Made by a program: the position numbers and the translations under genes. 64,000 nt of DNA from Mesorhizobium helmanticense (lineage in GTDB: Bacteria; Pseudomonadota; Alphaproteobacteria; Rhizobiales; Rhizobiaceae): contig NZ_PZJX01000024.1 of the NCBI RefSeq assembly GCF_003034915.1, forward strand, positions 1 to 64,000, in the 5' to 3' direction. Of the stretch, positions 57,050 to 64,000 are shown in pieces. A model generated the notes under the pieces. The model was not told the DNA's origin. It searched no databases and saw only the letters and a list, made by a program, of their open reading frames with translations. Position 1 is the stretch's first letter, and every line of letters starts with the position of its first letter.

Positions 57050-58284
57050 TGGTCATGCAGGCGGGAATGGTCATCATCGGCGCCGGCGAATGCGGTGGAC
57101 GGGCGGCGCTCACGCTGCGTGATCTCAGCTTCGACGGGCCGGTGACGCTGATCGGCGACGAGCCGCATCTGCCCTATGAGCGGCCGCCGCTGTCGAAGGA
57201 GGCGATGACTGGCGATGCGCCCGCGATCAAGGCGATCGTCAGCGACGAGCTGCTTGCCGAACGCTCGATCAAGCATATCCATTCGGTTCAGGCCGTCGCC
57301 ATCGACCGCGCCGCGCACAGCGTCCGTCTGTCGGACGGCTCGACCATGCCATACGACAAGCTGCTGCTGGCCACCGGTTCGACACCGCGCAGACTGCCCA
57401 TGCAGGGCCTCGGGCCACGTTGCGTCTATCTCAGGACCTTCAACGACGCGCTGGCCATTCGCGCTCATCTCAAGGCAGGAAACCGCACCGCCATTATTGG
57501 CGGTGGCTTCATCGGCCTCGAGCTCGCCGCGGCGGCACGGAGATTGGGCGCTTCGGTCACCGTCATCGAGGCGCAACCGCGCATCCTGATGCGCGGCGTG
57601 CCGGCCGAAATCGCCGGGATCATCCACCAGGCGCATGAAGCCGAAGGCGTGAAGATCCTCACCGGCCAGGCTATCGCGGCCATCGCCGACGACGGTACCG
57701 ATGTTCGCATCACGCTTGCTGGTGGGGGCGACATCGTCGCCGACCTCGCGGTGATCGGCATCGGCGCCGTGCCGGTGACAGCACTCGCAGCCGAAGGCGG
57801 GCTGACCATAGACAACGGCATCGCGGTCGATGCCGAATTGCGCACCAGCGATCCCGACATCTTCGCCGCTGGCGATTGCTGCTCGTTTCCGCTTGCCGTC
57901 TATGGCGGCCGCCGCGTGCGGCTGGAGGCCTGGCGCAATGCGCAGGAACAGGGCGCGCTGGCGGCGAGAAACATGCTCGGCGCCGGCGAGGCCCACGCCG
58001 CCGTGCCCTGGTTCTGGTCGGATCAGTACGGCCTGACCTTGCAGATATCGGGGCTTTCGGACGAAGGCCGCTCCACCGTGCGGCGCGATCTCGACGACGG
58101 CGCCTTCATCCTGTTCCATTTGGCCCAGGATGGAAGGCTTGTGGCGGCGAGCGGCATCGGCCGAGGCAATGCCGTCGCCCGCGACATAAGGCTGGCCGAG
58201 ATGCTGATCGCCAGGCGGGCAAAGCCGGCGCCTGAAGCGCTCGGTTCGCAAACGGTCAAGCTGAAGTCGCTGCTGGCAGCGTGA
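57049..58284 (+). CDS. mocF: MocF-like FAD-dependent ferredoxin reductase
   Basis: The 411-residue reductase passes electrons from NAD(P)H to the Rieske ferredoxin. FAD motif VIIGAGECGGRAALTLR is near the start, LLLATGSTPRRLP follows, NAD motif IIGGGFIGLELAAAARRLGA lies near residue 150, and the FAD-contact block IFAAGDCCSF near 280. The fold matches rubredoxin/ferredoxin reductases of oxygenase systems (about 410 residues). Start ATG 57049 in the TGATG overlap; ATG 57055 or 57067 could also serve. Confidence 0.9.
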   Translation: MVMQAGMVIIGAGECGGRAALTLRDLSFDGPVTLIGDEPHLPYERPPLSKEAMTGDAPAIKAIVSDELLAERSIKHIHSVQAVAIDRAAHSVRLSDGSTMPYDKLLLATGSTPRRLPMQGLGPRCVYLRTFNDALAIRAHLKAGNRTAIIGGGFIGLELAAAARRLGASVTVIEAQPRILMRGVPAEIAGIIHQAHEAEGVKILTGQAIAAIADDGTDVRITLAGGGDIVADLAVIGIGAVPVTALAAEGGLTIDNGIAVDAELRTSDPDIFAAGDCCSFPLAVYGGRRVRLEAWRNAQEQGALAARNMLGAGEAHAAVPWFWSDQYGLTLQISGLSDEGRSTVRRDLDDGAFILFHLAQDGRLVAASGIGRGNAVARDIRLAEMLIARRAKPAPEALGSQTVKLKSLLAA

Positions 58285-58326
58285 GCCGGCGCGGCTTTCA
58301 ATCCGACACCGGTGGCAACGCCGGAA

Positions 58327-58761
58327 CTACGCCGCTTGAACGATCTCGACCAGTTCAACGTCGAACACCAGGTCCTTTCCGGCCAACGGGTGATTGCCGT
58401 CGAGCTTGACCTTGGCATCGTCCACGCCGACGACTGTTACTGGCATGGGACGCCCTTCACGGGTGCGGGCCTGCAATCGGGTGCCGACATCAACGTTGAT
58501 GTTTTCCGGCACGCTGGCGCGGTCGATGGTTATGACCGCTTCGGGACGATGGGGGCCATAGGCGGCGTCGGCGGGAACGGTGACGGTGCTTTTCGTGCCG
58601 ACCTCCATGCCATCGACATGGGTTTCGAGACCGGGGATCACCTCGCCCTCACCCAGTGTGAACTGCAGCGGTTCGTTGCCGGAAGAATCGAATTGAGTGC
58701 CGTCGGCCAGGCGTCCGGTATAATTGATGCGCACGGTGTCGCCATTCTTGGCTTGTGTCAT
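58327..58761 (-). CDS. FKBP-type peptidyl-prolyl isomerase (SlyD-like)
   Basis: The 144-residue protein has an FKBP domain split by an insert: NGDTVRINYTGRLADGTQFD, EVIPGLETHVDGMEVG, the insert with AYGPHRPEAVITID, and the closing NHPLAGKDLVFDVELVEI. This order is that of SlyD-type chaperone-isomerases, but the His/Cys-rich nickel tail of E. coli SlyD is missing. ATG 58761 has AAGGA eight bases upstream; ATG 58770 lies too close to it. It is cytosolic and assists folding; it is convergent with mocF. Confidence 0.9.
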   Translation of the reverse strand: MTQAKNGDTVRINYTGRLADGTQFDSSGNEPLQFTLGEGEVIPGLETHVDGMEVGTKSTVTVPADAAYGPHRPEAVITIDRASVPENINVDVGTRLQARTREGRPMPVTVVGVDDAKVKLDGNHPLAGKDLVFDVELVEIVQAA

Positions 58762-58943
58762 GACAGCCATCCTTTGGGAGTTTTCGGGGGGACCGGCCTA
58801 GAGTTCACGGCCCCGTTTTCGACCATCCACGCAAAGATGCGCGGTGCGAAACCCTAGAACTAGGCACCCGGCTGCCGATGTAAAGTGCCGGGGCTGCGAG
58901 AATGTCGAGATCCGGTATCTGAGATCGGCGGAAGCCAGCGGTG

Positions 58944-59903
58944 CTAAAACAGCGCCTTCAGCTCCGGCAATTTGTCGTTGACCAGCCAGCCGTAGTAATT
59001 TTCCTCCGGCAGCTTTTCCGGTTCGCCGGCGGCGCGGCGCTTGTCGTTCGCGGCCTTCAGCGCATAGGCGCGCTGCTCGGGATTGCCGACATTGTAGAGC
59101 GTGGCTGTAATGCCGGGATTGTCCGATATGTCGAAGCCGGCAATGTCCTTGTAGGCATCGATCGATTTCCTGATCGTCGCCGCGACATAGGATAGGGTCA
59201 GGTCGGGATCCATGATGGTCTTGTAGACCGCGTTCGGATCGCCGACGTCGAGCTTCGGCAGGCCGGAAACCTGGTGCACGATATCGCTCATCTGCAGCGC
59301 CGTCAGCGGGTTGAGCTGGCCAAGGCCGAAGGTCTGGCCGGCATAGTAGGGTTGGAAGAAGGTCGCGCCGAAACGATCGTTGGGAAAGCTTGTCCCCCCG
59401 ACGGTCTTGCCGCGAAACGCGCGGTTCCACACCTGCTCGCGGCACTCCCACAGATCGTAGCTGTCCGATTCGCCGGCGCATTTCTGGAATTGCGGCCGCT
59501 GCACGAAATCGGTGATGTCCTCGCCATCATAGGCGAAGGCCAGTTTGCTCGACAGATAGGAGATCGCCTTGACGTAATAGGTCTGCAGCCGGTCGTAGGC
59601 GTCGACATTGTAGGTGTGCTCACCGACGATGGCGCCGACGATGTGCATCGGATCGATGCCATAGGCCGCCGCTGCCTGGCGGATCTTGCCGCGAAGCCCG
59701 GCATCGTTCTGCAGCAGCGCATAGACCTTGCGGTACTTTGCCTGGAAGGTGGTGTTGGTGGCCTGGGTGCGCCGGCTGGAGGCGCCCGGTATGTCGGGCT
59801 GCTCGGCGTTGCGGTTTCCTGGCGGCACCAAGGCGGCCGCTTGCGCGCCGGACATGGCTGCCGCAAGCGTCAGTGCGAGAATGACGAGGATCAGTTTTTT
59901 CAT
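58944..59903 (-). CDS. DUF1402 secreted protein
   Basis: The 319-residue protein has a signal peptide (residues 1-22, cleavage near AQA-AA) and a helical domain with AAYGIDPMHIVGAIVGEHTYN, resembling lysozyme-like helical folds, then FGLGQLNPLTALQMSDIVHQ. This is the DUF1402 pattern of Rhizobiales, often next to hslU. The Glu in IVGEHT may be a lytic-transglycosylase-like catalytic residue, which is inference; no activity is proven. It lies about 320 bases after hslU on the same strand. Confidence 0.85.
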   Translation of the reverse strand: MKKLILVILALTLAAAMSGAQAAALVPPGNRNAEQPDIPGASSRRTQATNTTFQAKYRKVYALLQNDAGLRGKIRQAAAAYGIDPMHIVGAIVGEHTYNVDAYDRLQTYYVKAISYLSSKLAFAYDGEDITDFVQRPQFQKCAGESDSYDLWECREQVWNRAFRGKTVGGTSFPNDRFGATFFQPYYAGQTFGLGQLNPLTALQMSDIVHQVSGLPKLDVGDPNAVYKTIMDPDLTLSYVAATIRKSIDAYKDIAGFDISDNPGITATLYNVGNPEQRAYALKAANDKRRAAGEPEKLPEENYYGWLVNDKLPELKALF

Positions 59904-59922
59904 GCGCCGCCGCCCTGTAACA

Positions 59923-59991
59923 GCGCATGACCCCGAACCGAAGGTCCGCGTCAGCGACTATCAGAATCGATTTTCGCTGGGGATCATGCGC
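59923..59991. repeat. Degenerate GCGCATGA palindromic element
   Basis: GCGCATGA-CCCC at 59923-59934 pairs with GGGGATCATGCGC ending at 59991, related to the palindrome at 13937. It lies in the 321-base gap between hslU and the DUF1402 gene. Confidence 0.6.
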
Positions 59992-60137
59992 CAAATCATG
60001 TGCTACAGCGTCCTTCGTTCGTCCAATCGACGCAGCGCCGTAGTCGCCAGGCAAACTAGGTAAAGCTCTGGGTTGAGTCGAGAGCCCCGTCGCCTTCGAA
60101 GGCAAAAGGCGGCCAGATGCTTCCATTTGGCCACACA

Positions 60138-60181
60138 TTAGAGCGACGTGCGTCCATTCGGACGCACAATGTACGCTCTAA
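60138..60181. repeat. Nested palindrome with TTAGAGCG arms
   Basis: TTAGAGCG at 60138-60145 pairs with 60174-60181, and inside it GTGCGTCC-ATTC-GGACGCAC is a perfect 8-4-8 hairpin. It is related to the element at 32987-33026 and sits 44 bases past the hslU stop, a possible terminator. Nothing else is supported in 59904-60224. Confidence 0.65.
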
Positions 60182-60224
60182 GACCTTAAATCTTCGGCCT
60201 GCGAACCCGCCCGGCGCCCTTCCT

Positions 60225-61538
60225 TTACAGGATGAATCGCGACAAATCCGTGTTCCGCGACAAGTCGCCGACATGCTTTTCCACATAGGCGGCGTCGATG
60301 GTGACGGCCGTGCCGTTGCGGTCCGGCGCGTCGTAGGAAATCTCGTCCAGCACCCGCTCCATCACCGTTTGCAGGCGTCTGGCGCCGATATTCTCGACGC
60401 TGGCGTTGAGATCGACGGCGATGCCGGCAAGCGCATCGATGGCGTCGTCGGTGAAGACGAGATCGACGCCCTCGGTCCTCATCAGCGCGATATACTGCTT
60501 GATCAGGCTGGCCTCGGTCTCGGTCAGGATGCGCACGAAATCGTCCTTCTCCAGCGCCCTGAGCTCGACGCGGATCGGCAGGCGGCCCTGCAGCTCCGGC
60601 AACAGGTCCGACGGCTTGGCGACATGGAACGCACCCGATGCGATGAACAGGATGTGATCCGTCTTCACCGGGCCGTATTTGGTCGCCACCGTGGTGCCCT
60701 CGACCAGCGGCAACAGGTCGCGCTGCACGCCTTCGCGCGACACGCCGGCGCCGATGCCGCCTTCGCGCGAGGCGATCTTGTCGATCTCGTCGAGGAAGAC
60801 GATGCCGTCGTTCTCGGTCGATTCGAGCGCCCGGCGCACCACCTCGTCCTGGTCGAGCAGCTTGTCGGACTCGTCGCCGACCAGCAGCGCGTAGGACTCC
60901 TTCACCGTCGTCTTGCGCGTCTTGGTCTTCTGGCCGCCCATCGCCTTTGACAGCATGTCGTTGATGTTGAGCACGCCGATATTGGCCCCCGGCATGCCGG
61001 GAATCTCGAAGCCGGGCATGCCGCCATTGCCGGTATCGGCCACCTCGATCTCGATCTCCTTGCCGTCGAGCTCGCCGTCGCGCAGCTTCTTGCGGAAGCT
61101 ATCGCGCGTCGCCGGGCTCGCCGTCTTGCCGACAAGCGCTTCCAGCACCCGTTCCTCGGCGTTGACATGCGCCCGCGCCTTGACGTCCTCGCGCATCTTT
61201 TCGCGCACCAGCCCGATGGCGATCTCGACCAGGTCGCGGATGATCTGCTCGACGTCGCGGCCGACATAGCCGACCTCGGTGAACTTGGTCGCCTCGACCT
61301 TGACGAAGGGCGCACCGGCAAGCCGCGCCAGGCGGCGCGAAATCTCGGTCTTGCCGACGCCGGTCGGCCCGATCATCAGGATGTTCTTCGGCATCACCTC
61401 TTCGCGCATCTGGCCTTCGAGCTGCTGGCGGCGCCAGCGGTTGCGCAAGGCGATGGCCACGGCGCGCTTGGCGTCCTTCTGGCCGATGATGAAGCGGTCG
61501 AGTTCCGAAACGATTTCGCGGGGAGAAAATGTGCTCAT
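60225..61538 (-). CDS. hslU: ATP-dependent protease ATPase subunit HslU
   Basis: HslU unfolds substrates and feeds them to the HslV protease. The 437-residue AAA+ protein starts [20 protein letters not shown] and has Walker A GPTGVGKT, pore loop VGYVGRD, Walker [12 protein letters not shown], sensor region [15 protein letters not shown] and the C-terminal LSRFIL that docks into HslV. All parts are complete. ATG at 61538 starts the conserved sequence. hslV lies upstream with two small genes between, an arrangement seen in Rhizobiales. Confidence 0.97.
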   Translation of the reverse strand: MSTFSPREIVSELDRFIIGQKDAKRAVAIALRNRWRRQQLEGQMREEVMPKNILMIGPTGVGKTEISRRLARLAGAPFVKVEATKFTEVGYVGRDVEQIIRDLVEIAIGLVREKMREDVKARAHVNAEERVLEALVGKTASPATRDSFRKKLRDGELDGKEIEIEVADTGNGGMPGFEIPGMPGANIGVLNINDMLSKAMGGQKTKTRKTTVKESYALLVGDESDKLLDQDEVVRRALESTENDGIVFLDEIDKIASREGGIGAGVSREGVQRDLLPLVEGTTVATKYGPVKTDHILFIASGAFHVAKPSDLLPELQGRLPIRVELRALEKDDFVRILTETEASLIKQYIALMRTEGVDLVFTDDAIDALAGIAVDLNASVENIGARRLQTVMERVLDEISYDAPDRNGTAVTIDAAYVEKHVGDLSRNTDLSRFIL

Positions 61539-61543
61539 GTCAC

Positions 61544-62143
61544 TCAAATTCCACTTTGCCACTGCCGGATGGACTCGAACGGATGCAGCAGCATGATCAC
61601 GTTGAGCGTCAGATTGTCCCGGATAAAGTAGCCTGTGCCCAGTTCGAAGATCAGGGTGAGGCTGACGATCACCCATATAGGAAGCCTTCGCGCCATCACA
61701 AATCCCAGCACCATGGCCAGCGTGTCCGAGACCGAATTGATGATGCTGTCGCCATAGTAATCGAGCGAAATCGTGCCGGCGCGATAGCGCTCGATGATGA
61801 AGGGGCTGTTCTCCAGCAGCTCCCAGCCGCCTTCTATGGCCACCGCGAAGGCCAGCCGCAGTCCGATCGGCGAGCGCGGGAACAGAAATGTCGCCAGCGC
61901 ATAGAACAGGAAGCCGTGGATGATGTGCGATGGCGTGTACCAGTCGGAAATATGCTGGGAATTCTCGGAGCTCTGCACCACGCCATGCCAGAGTTTCACA
62001 TAGCCGCAGGTGCAGATCGGCGGATGGCCCATGCCGTAGAGGGCGCCGGCCTGAAATATGAGCAGGGCCAGCACGAGCAGAAGCCCCATCCGCCAACTGT
62101 CTTCATAGGCCGACAGGGTCTTGTCGCCACTGGGTTGGCTCAT
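61544..62143 (-). CDS. DUF2585 membrane protein
   Basis: The 199-residue inner-membrane protein has about five hydrophobic segments and the conserved cysteines and His of [16 protein letters not shown], then [17 protein letters not shown] and [19 protein letters not shown]. This is the UPF0314/DUF2585 pattern of Rhizobiales, of unknown function. ATG at 62143 follows GAGGGG. It lies five bases before hslU and four bases after the GNAT stop, so all are one operon. Confidence 0.88.
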   Translation of the reverse strand: MSQPSGDKTLSAYEDSWRMGLLLVLALLIFQAGALYGMGHPPICTCGYVKLWHGVVQSSENSQHISDWYTPSHIIHGFLFYALATFLFPRSPIGLRLAFAVAIEGGWELLENSPFIIERYRAGTISLDYYGDSIINSVSDTLAMVLGFVMARRLPIWVIVSLTLIFELGTGYFIRDNLTLNVIMLLHPFESIRQWQSGI

Positions 62144-62147
62144 GCTG

Positions 62148-62690
62148 TTATCGCCCCTCTTCAACGTCTTCCTGTTGCGCATCGCCCGCTTCGGCGTCAA
62201 TTGCCATCAGCACGGCGTCGCCATATTCCGATTGCCGCCGGTCTATCTCCCGGAATCCGGCCTTTTGATAGGCGCGGATGGCCTGCGCATTGGCGGGATC
62301 CGGGTCGATGATGACACGCGGCGCGCCCTCCTCGAAGAGCTGTTCGACGAATTGCCGCACAATGGCCGAGCCATGGCCGCGCCCGACCAGCTCCGGCCTG
62401 CCGATCGACAGGTCGATGCCCAGAGTGCCGAACGGCTGGTCGCCATAGGGATGGCCATCCTCCAGATGCGGATCGTAGCTCTGCAGATAGCCGATCGGCC
62501 TGCCGTCGAGTTCGATGATCAACGGCTCGACGGAAATCGAGTCGATATGCTTGGCGATCTCGGCGATCTCTTTTTCCGGATCGTCCCACCACTGCGCGAC
62601 ATGCGGCTCGGCCAGCCAGCCGGCGATCATCGGCAGGTCCTTCTCGGTCACCGGCCGAAAATCGTAGTGCAGGCCTGCCTCAAGCGGCAT
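62148..62690 (-). CDS. GNAT-family N-acetyltransferase (aminoglycoside 6'-type-like)
   Basis: The 180-residue acetyltransferase has [20 protein letters not shown] at the start, WWDDPEKEI, the acetyl-CoA P-loop [14 protein letters not shown] and the closing [16 protein letters not shown]. The pattern resembles AAC(6')-type enzymes, but chromosomal rhizobial members have no shown resistance role. ATG at 62690 overlaps the hslV end by 11 bases, so translation is coupled. Confidence 0.9.
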   Translation of the reverse strand: MPLEAGLHYDFRPVTEKDLPMIAGWLAEPHVAQWWDDPEKEIAEIAKHIDSISVEPLIIELDGRPIGYLQSYDPHLEDGHPYGDQPFGTLGIDLSIGRPELVGRGHGSAIVRQFVEQLFEEGAPRVIIDPDPANAQAIRAYQKAGFREIDRRQSEYGDAVLMAIDAEAGDAQQEDVEEGR

Positions 62691-63231
62691 CGAGCGTTTC
62701 AATGACAAAATTGTTGTTCGTGTAGACGCAGATATCGGACGCGATCTGCATCGCCTTGCGGGCGATCTCCTCGGCATCCTTGTCGCTGTCCATCAGCGCG
62801 CGCGCCGCGGCCAGCGCATAATTGCCGCCCGAACCGATGGCCATGACGCCAAATTCGGGTTCCAGCACGTCGCCGGTGCCGGTCAGCGCCAGCGAAACCG
62901 ACTTGTCGGCTACCAGCATCATCGCTTCCAGCCGGCGCAGATAGCGGTCCGTGCGCCAGTCCTTGGCAAGCTCGACGCAGGCGCGCGTCAGCTGGTCCGG
63001 ATATTGTTCGAGCTTGGCTTCCAGCCGCTCCAGAAGGGTGAACGCATCTGCGGTGGCGCCGGCGAAGCCGGCAATGACGTTGCCGCCCTTGCCGATGCGG
63101 CGCACCTTTTTGGCATTGCCCTTCATGATGGTCTGGCCAAGGCTGACCTGGCCGTCGCCGGCAATGACCACCTTGCTGCCCTTACGCACCGTCACGATGG
63201 TCGTGGCGTGCATGGTCAGTTCATTCGACAT
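62680..63231 (-). CDS. hslV: ATP-dependent protease peptidase subunit HslV
   Basis: HslV is the threonine protease core of the HslUV complex. The 183-residue precursor begins MSNELTMHA and is expected to be trimmed to expose the catalytic Thr at the start of [40 protein letters not shown] and [17 protein letters not shown] are family blocks. ATG at 63231 follows GGAG. It heads the hslV-GNAT-DUF2585-hslU operon and is divergent from hisB, a common Rhizobiales order. Confidence 0.96.
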   Translation of the reverse strand: MSNELTMHATTIVTVRKGSKVVIAGDGQVSLGQTIMKGNAKKVRRIGKGGNVIAGFAGATADAFTLLERLEAKLEQYPDQLTRACVELAKDWRTDRYLRRLEAMMLVADKSVSLALTGTGDVLEPEFGVMAIGSGGNYALAAARALMDSDKDAEEIARKAMQIASDICVYTNNNFVIETLDAA

Positions 63232-63455
63232 TTGTTGCTCCGATTCGTGCCATCCCATCAAAGGCGATTGGCGCGTTACGAGTGACTTTAACCGGCCATA
63301 TGTATGCATGGGGTGAACGATTGCAAACCGGCCATCCGCAAGGCGCCATACCGTCTCGCATGGCAACTGGCAATCGCCGGATCATGCTGCTAGAAGGCTT
63401 TCGTTTTCAAGCAGGTGAGCGCCAAAGCGTGCAAACCTGGGACAAGGACAAGATC

Positions 63456-64000
63456 ATGGCGCCGCGTTCCGCCGACATAAGCCGAAAGACCAAGGAAACC
63501 GATATTTCCGTATCGGTCCATGTCGACGGCTCTGGCAAGTCCGATATCGCGACAGGCGTCGGCTTCTTCGACCATATGCTCGACCAGTTGTCGCGCCACT
63601 CGCTGATCGACATGACGGTCAAGGCCAGGGGTGACCTGCATATCGATGACCACCACACGGTCGAGGACACCGGTATTGCGCTGGGCCAGGCGCTGGCCAA
63701 GGCGCTGGGCGAGCGGCGCGGCATCATGCGCTATGCCTCGATCGATCTCGCCATGGACGAGACGCTGACCAGGGCGGCGATCGATGTTTCCGGCCGCCCT
63801 TTCCTGGTCTGGAATGTTTCCTTCTCGTCGCCGAAGATCGGCACGTTCGACACCGAGCTGGTGCGCGAATTCTTCCAGGCGCTGGCGCAGAATGCCGGCA
63901 TCACGCTGCATGTCACCAACCACCATGGCGCCAACAATCACCACATTGCCGAGACCTGTTTCAAGGCGGTGGCCCGCGTTTTGCGGGCGGCCCTTGAACC
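63456..64000 (+). CDS. hisB: Imidazoleglycerol-phosphate dehydratase (3' end beyond window)
   Basis: The enzyme dehydrates imidazoleglycerol phosphate in histidine synthesis. About 181 codons are present and the frame is still open at the edge. Manganese-binding His motifs are visible: [31 protein letters not shown] and [12 protein letters not shown]. It is the single-domain dehydratase type, without the phosphatase of enterobacterial HisB. ATG at 63456 starts [24 protein letters not shown] lies upstream. Divergent from hslV across 224 bases. Confidence 0.95.
   Translation, partial: MAPRSADISRKTKETDISVSVHVDGSGKSDIATGVGFFDHMLDQLSRHSLIDMTVKARGDLHIDDHHTVEDTGIALGQALAKALGERRGIMRYASIDLAMDETLTRAAIDVSGRPFLVWNVSFSSPKIGTFDTELVREFFQALAQNAGITLHVTNHHGANNHHIAETCFKAVARVLRAALE

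Noticed and set aside
1..64000. CRISPR arrays, rRNA genes, prophage, intact insertion sequences
   Set aside because: No regularly spaced repeats, no rRNA sequence, no structural phage genes and no intact transposase were seen on either strand; only one recombinase fragment was found.

Overview
The window looks like chromosomal DNA of a Rhizobiales alphaproteobacterium, most probably Mesorhizobium or a close relative. The evidence is high GC with strongly GC-biased third codon positions, the alphaproteobacterial blocks hslV-hslU and rpmH-rnpA-yidC, a Rhizobiales-type myo-inositol operon, mocDEF-like genes and many palindromic intergenic repeats of the RIME type. The assignment comes from gene content and protein resemblance read by eye; no database search was run.

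Layout. 1-4.4 kb: start of a HAD pyrimidine nucleotidase, a diguanylate cyclase, a coupled small-protein/GMC-oxidoreductase/small-protein unit, and phenylalanine hydroxylase with a divergent Lrp-type regulator. 4.6-8.4 kb: an accessory stretch with a subclass B3 metallo-beta-lactamase-like protein, a truncated efflux adaptor, a DUF1254/DUF1214 protein, an outer-membrane protein and a dead serine recombinase. 8.4-25.4 kb: argB, yihA, yidC, rnpA and rpmH, all on the minus strand and spread out between an amidase, an ECF sigma/anti-sigma/fasciclin/MsrB module and two EmrAB-type multidrug pumps (one with TetR, one with a MarR remnant). 25.6-30 kb: an orphan histidine kinase, tRNA-Arg(ACG), and an ArsR-SRPBCC-reductase operon.

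30-58 kb is a carbohydrate catabolism region. A LacI regulator and a ribose-type ABC transporter are followed by three C-P lyase accessory genes (DUF1045, phnM, phnN). Next come the myo-inositol operon iolC-iolD-iolE-small membrane protein-iolB, its RpiR-type repressor and a divergent Gfo/Idh/MocA dehydrogenase. After aroG and a toxin-antitoxin pair come a second LacI regulator and an operon of sugar-binding protein, permease, ATPase, inositol 2-dehydrogenase and SDR. Divergent from these lie mocD-mocE-mocF-like genes (oxygenase, Rieske ferredoxin, ferredoxin reductase). Together they could import inositol or a methylated inositol, demethylate and oxidise it, and pass it into the iol pathway; iolA is not in the window.

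58-64 kb: an FKBP isomerase, DUF1402, hslU, DUF2585, GNAT, hslV and the start of hisB. The most notable regulatory element is upstream of aroG: a 23-residue leader peptide with a Tyr-Trp-Tyr-Phe run, four mutually pairing segments and a terminator, an apparent transcription attenuator on a leaderless mRNA. Shared GGAA-N6-TTCC-like boxes in front of iolC and the second ABC operon suggest that both answer to the same repressor.
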